Origin: an uncultured Lachnospiraceae bacterium
GTDB lineage: Bacteria > Bacillota > Clostridia > Lachnospirales > Lachnospiraceae
DNA length: 6,568 nt
Assembly: GCA_910588755.1 (NCBI GenBank)
Contig: CAJUQZ010000187.1
Coordinates: 1 to 6,568 of the forward strand
Direction: 5' to 3'
Positions 6,544 to 6,568 of the stretch are shown in pieces; position 1 is the stretch's first letter; each line of letters opens with the position of its first letter. The position numbers and the translations under genes were made by a program. The notes beneath the pieces are model-generated. The model saw only the letters and a program-made list of their open reading frames with translations, made no database searches and was not told where the DNA came from.

Positions 6544-6563
6544 AATATATCTCCCGATATATT
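6544..6563 (-). promoter_or_regulatory. AT-rich dyad upstream of yjfB (operator or leader hairpin)
   Basis: Perfect 8-bp inverted repeat, AATATATC (6544-6551) and GATATATT (6556-6563), separated by TCCC. On the yjfB strand the loop reads GGGA, which fits a GNRA tetraloop. It lies about 37 bases before the yjfB start. It could be a regulator site or a 5' leader hairpin; the promoter itself probably lies at or beyond the right edge. Confidence 0.35.
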
Positions 6564-6568
6564 TATAA

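Noticed and set aside
6519..6545. Sigma-A promoter on the minus strand from the TTGACA at 6540-6545
   Set aside because: At 16-18 bases spacing the -10 would fall on the yjfB ribosome binding site (TAGGAG), leaving almost no leader. The hexamer is probably chance.
1..6568. CRISPR array, tRNA/rRNA, insertion sequence or integrase
   Set aside because: No regularly spaced repeats, no cloverleaf-like sequence and no transposase or recombinase motifs were seen on either strand.

Overview
The window looks like a chromosome segment from a low-to-moderate GC Firmicute, most likely a clostridial/Lachnospiraceae-type gut bacterium. This rests on the AGGAGG-type ribosome binding sites, the purine-rich coding strand, the style of the BREX proteins, and a YjfB-type small motility-associated protein. 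The genus cannot be fixed from the sequence alone.

Left part (1-2775): the 3' end of a type 1 BREX phage-defence locus. It holds the C-terminal third of a PglZ-type phosphatase-superfamily protein, followed 17 bases later by a full-length brxL (AAA+ ATPase with a Lon-like C-terminal domain). The other usual type 1 genes (brxA, brxB, brxC, pglX) are not here and, if present, lie beyond the left edge. pglZ is broken at its 5' end: its frame meets a stop at 2-4, and the residues before about position 47 do not look like PglZ. This copy may be interrupted, frameshifted or lost, or the upstream part may lie across a mobile element or assembly junction.

Middle (2776-3110): about 335 bases with no convincing gene. 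It starts with a minute coupled-looking reading frame and then a frame that is open on both strands; I read it as the scarred or repeat-containing edge of the defence island. A good promoter candidate (TTGACA, 17-base spacer, extended -10) with an overlapping 6-bp dyad lies at 3039-3068.

Right part (3111-6269): three closely spaced plus-strand genes that look like one operon. They encode a CPBP-family intramembrane protease, a MATE-family multidrug/cation antiporter, and a CvfB-type RNA-binding protein with S1 domains and a winged helix. The operon ends in a hairpin terminator at 6284-6315. That terminator also serves the convergent minus-strand gene yjfB (6316-6507), a small protein of the putative-motility family, whose upstream region carries two AT-rich dyads.

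The BREX part is visibly more A/T-rich than the operon to its right, which agrees with an acquired defence island abutting a host housekeeping operon. I found no wholly new system. The points most worth checking are the broken pglZ, the degenerate Lon active site in BrxL, and the odd segment after brxL.
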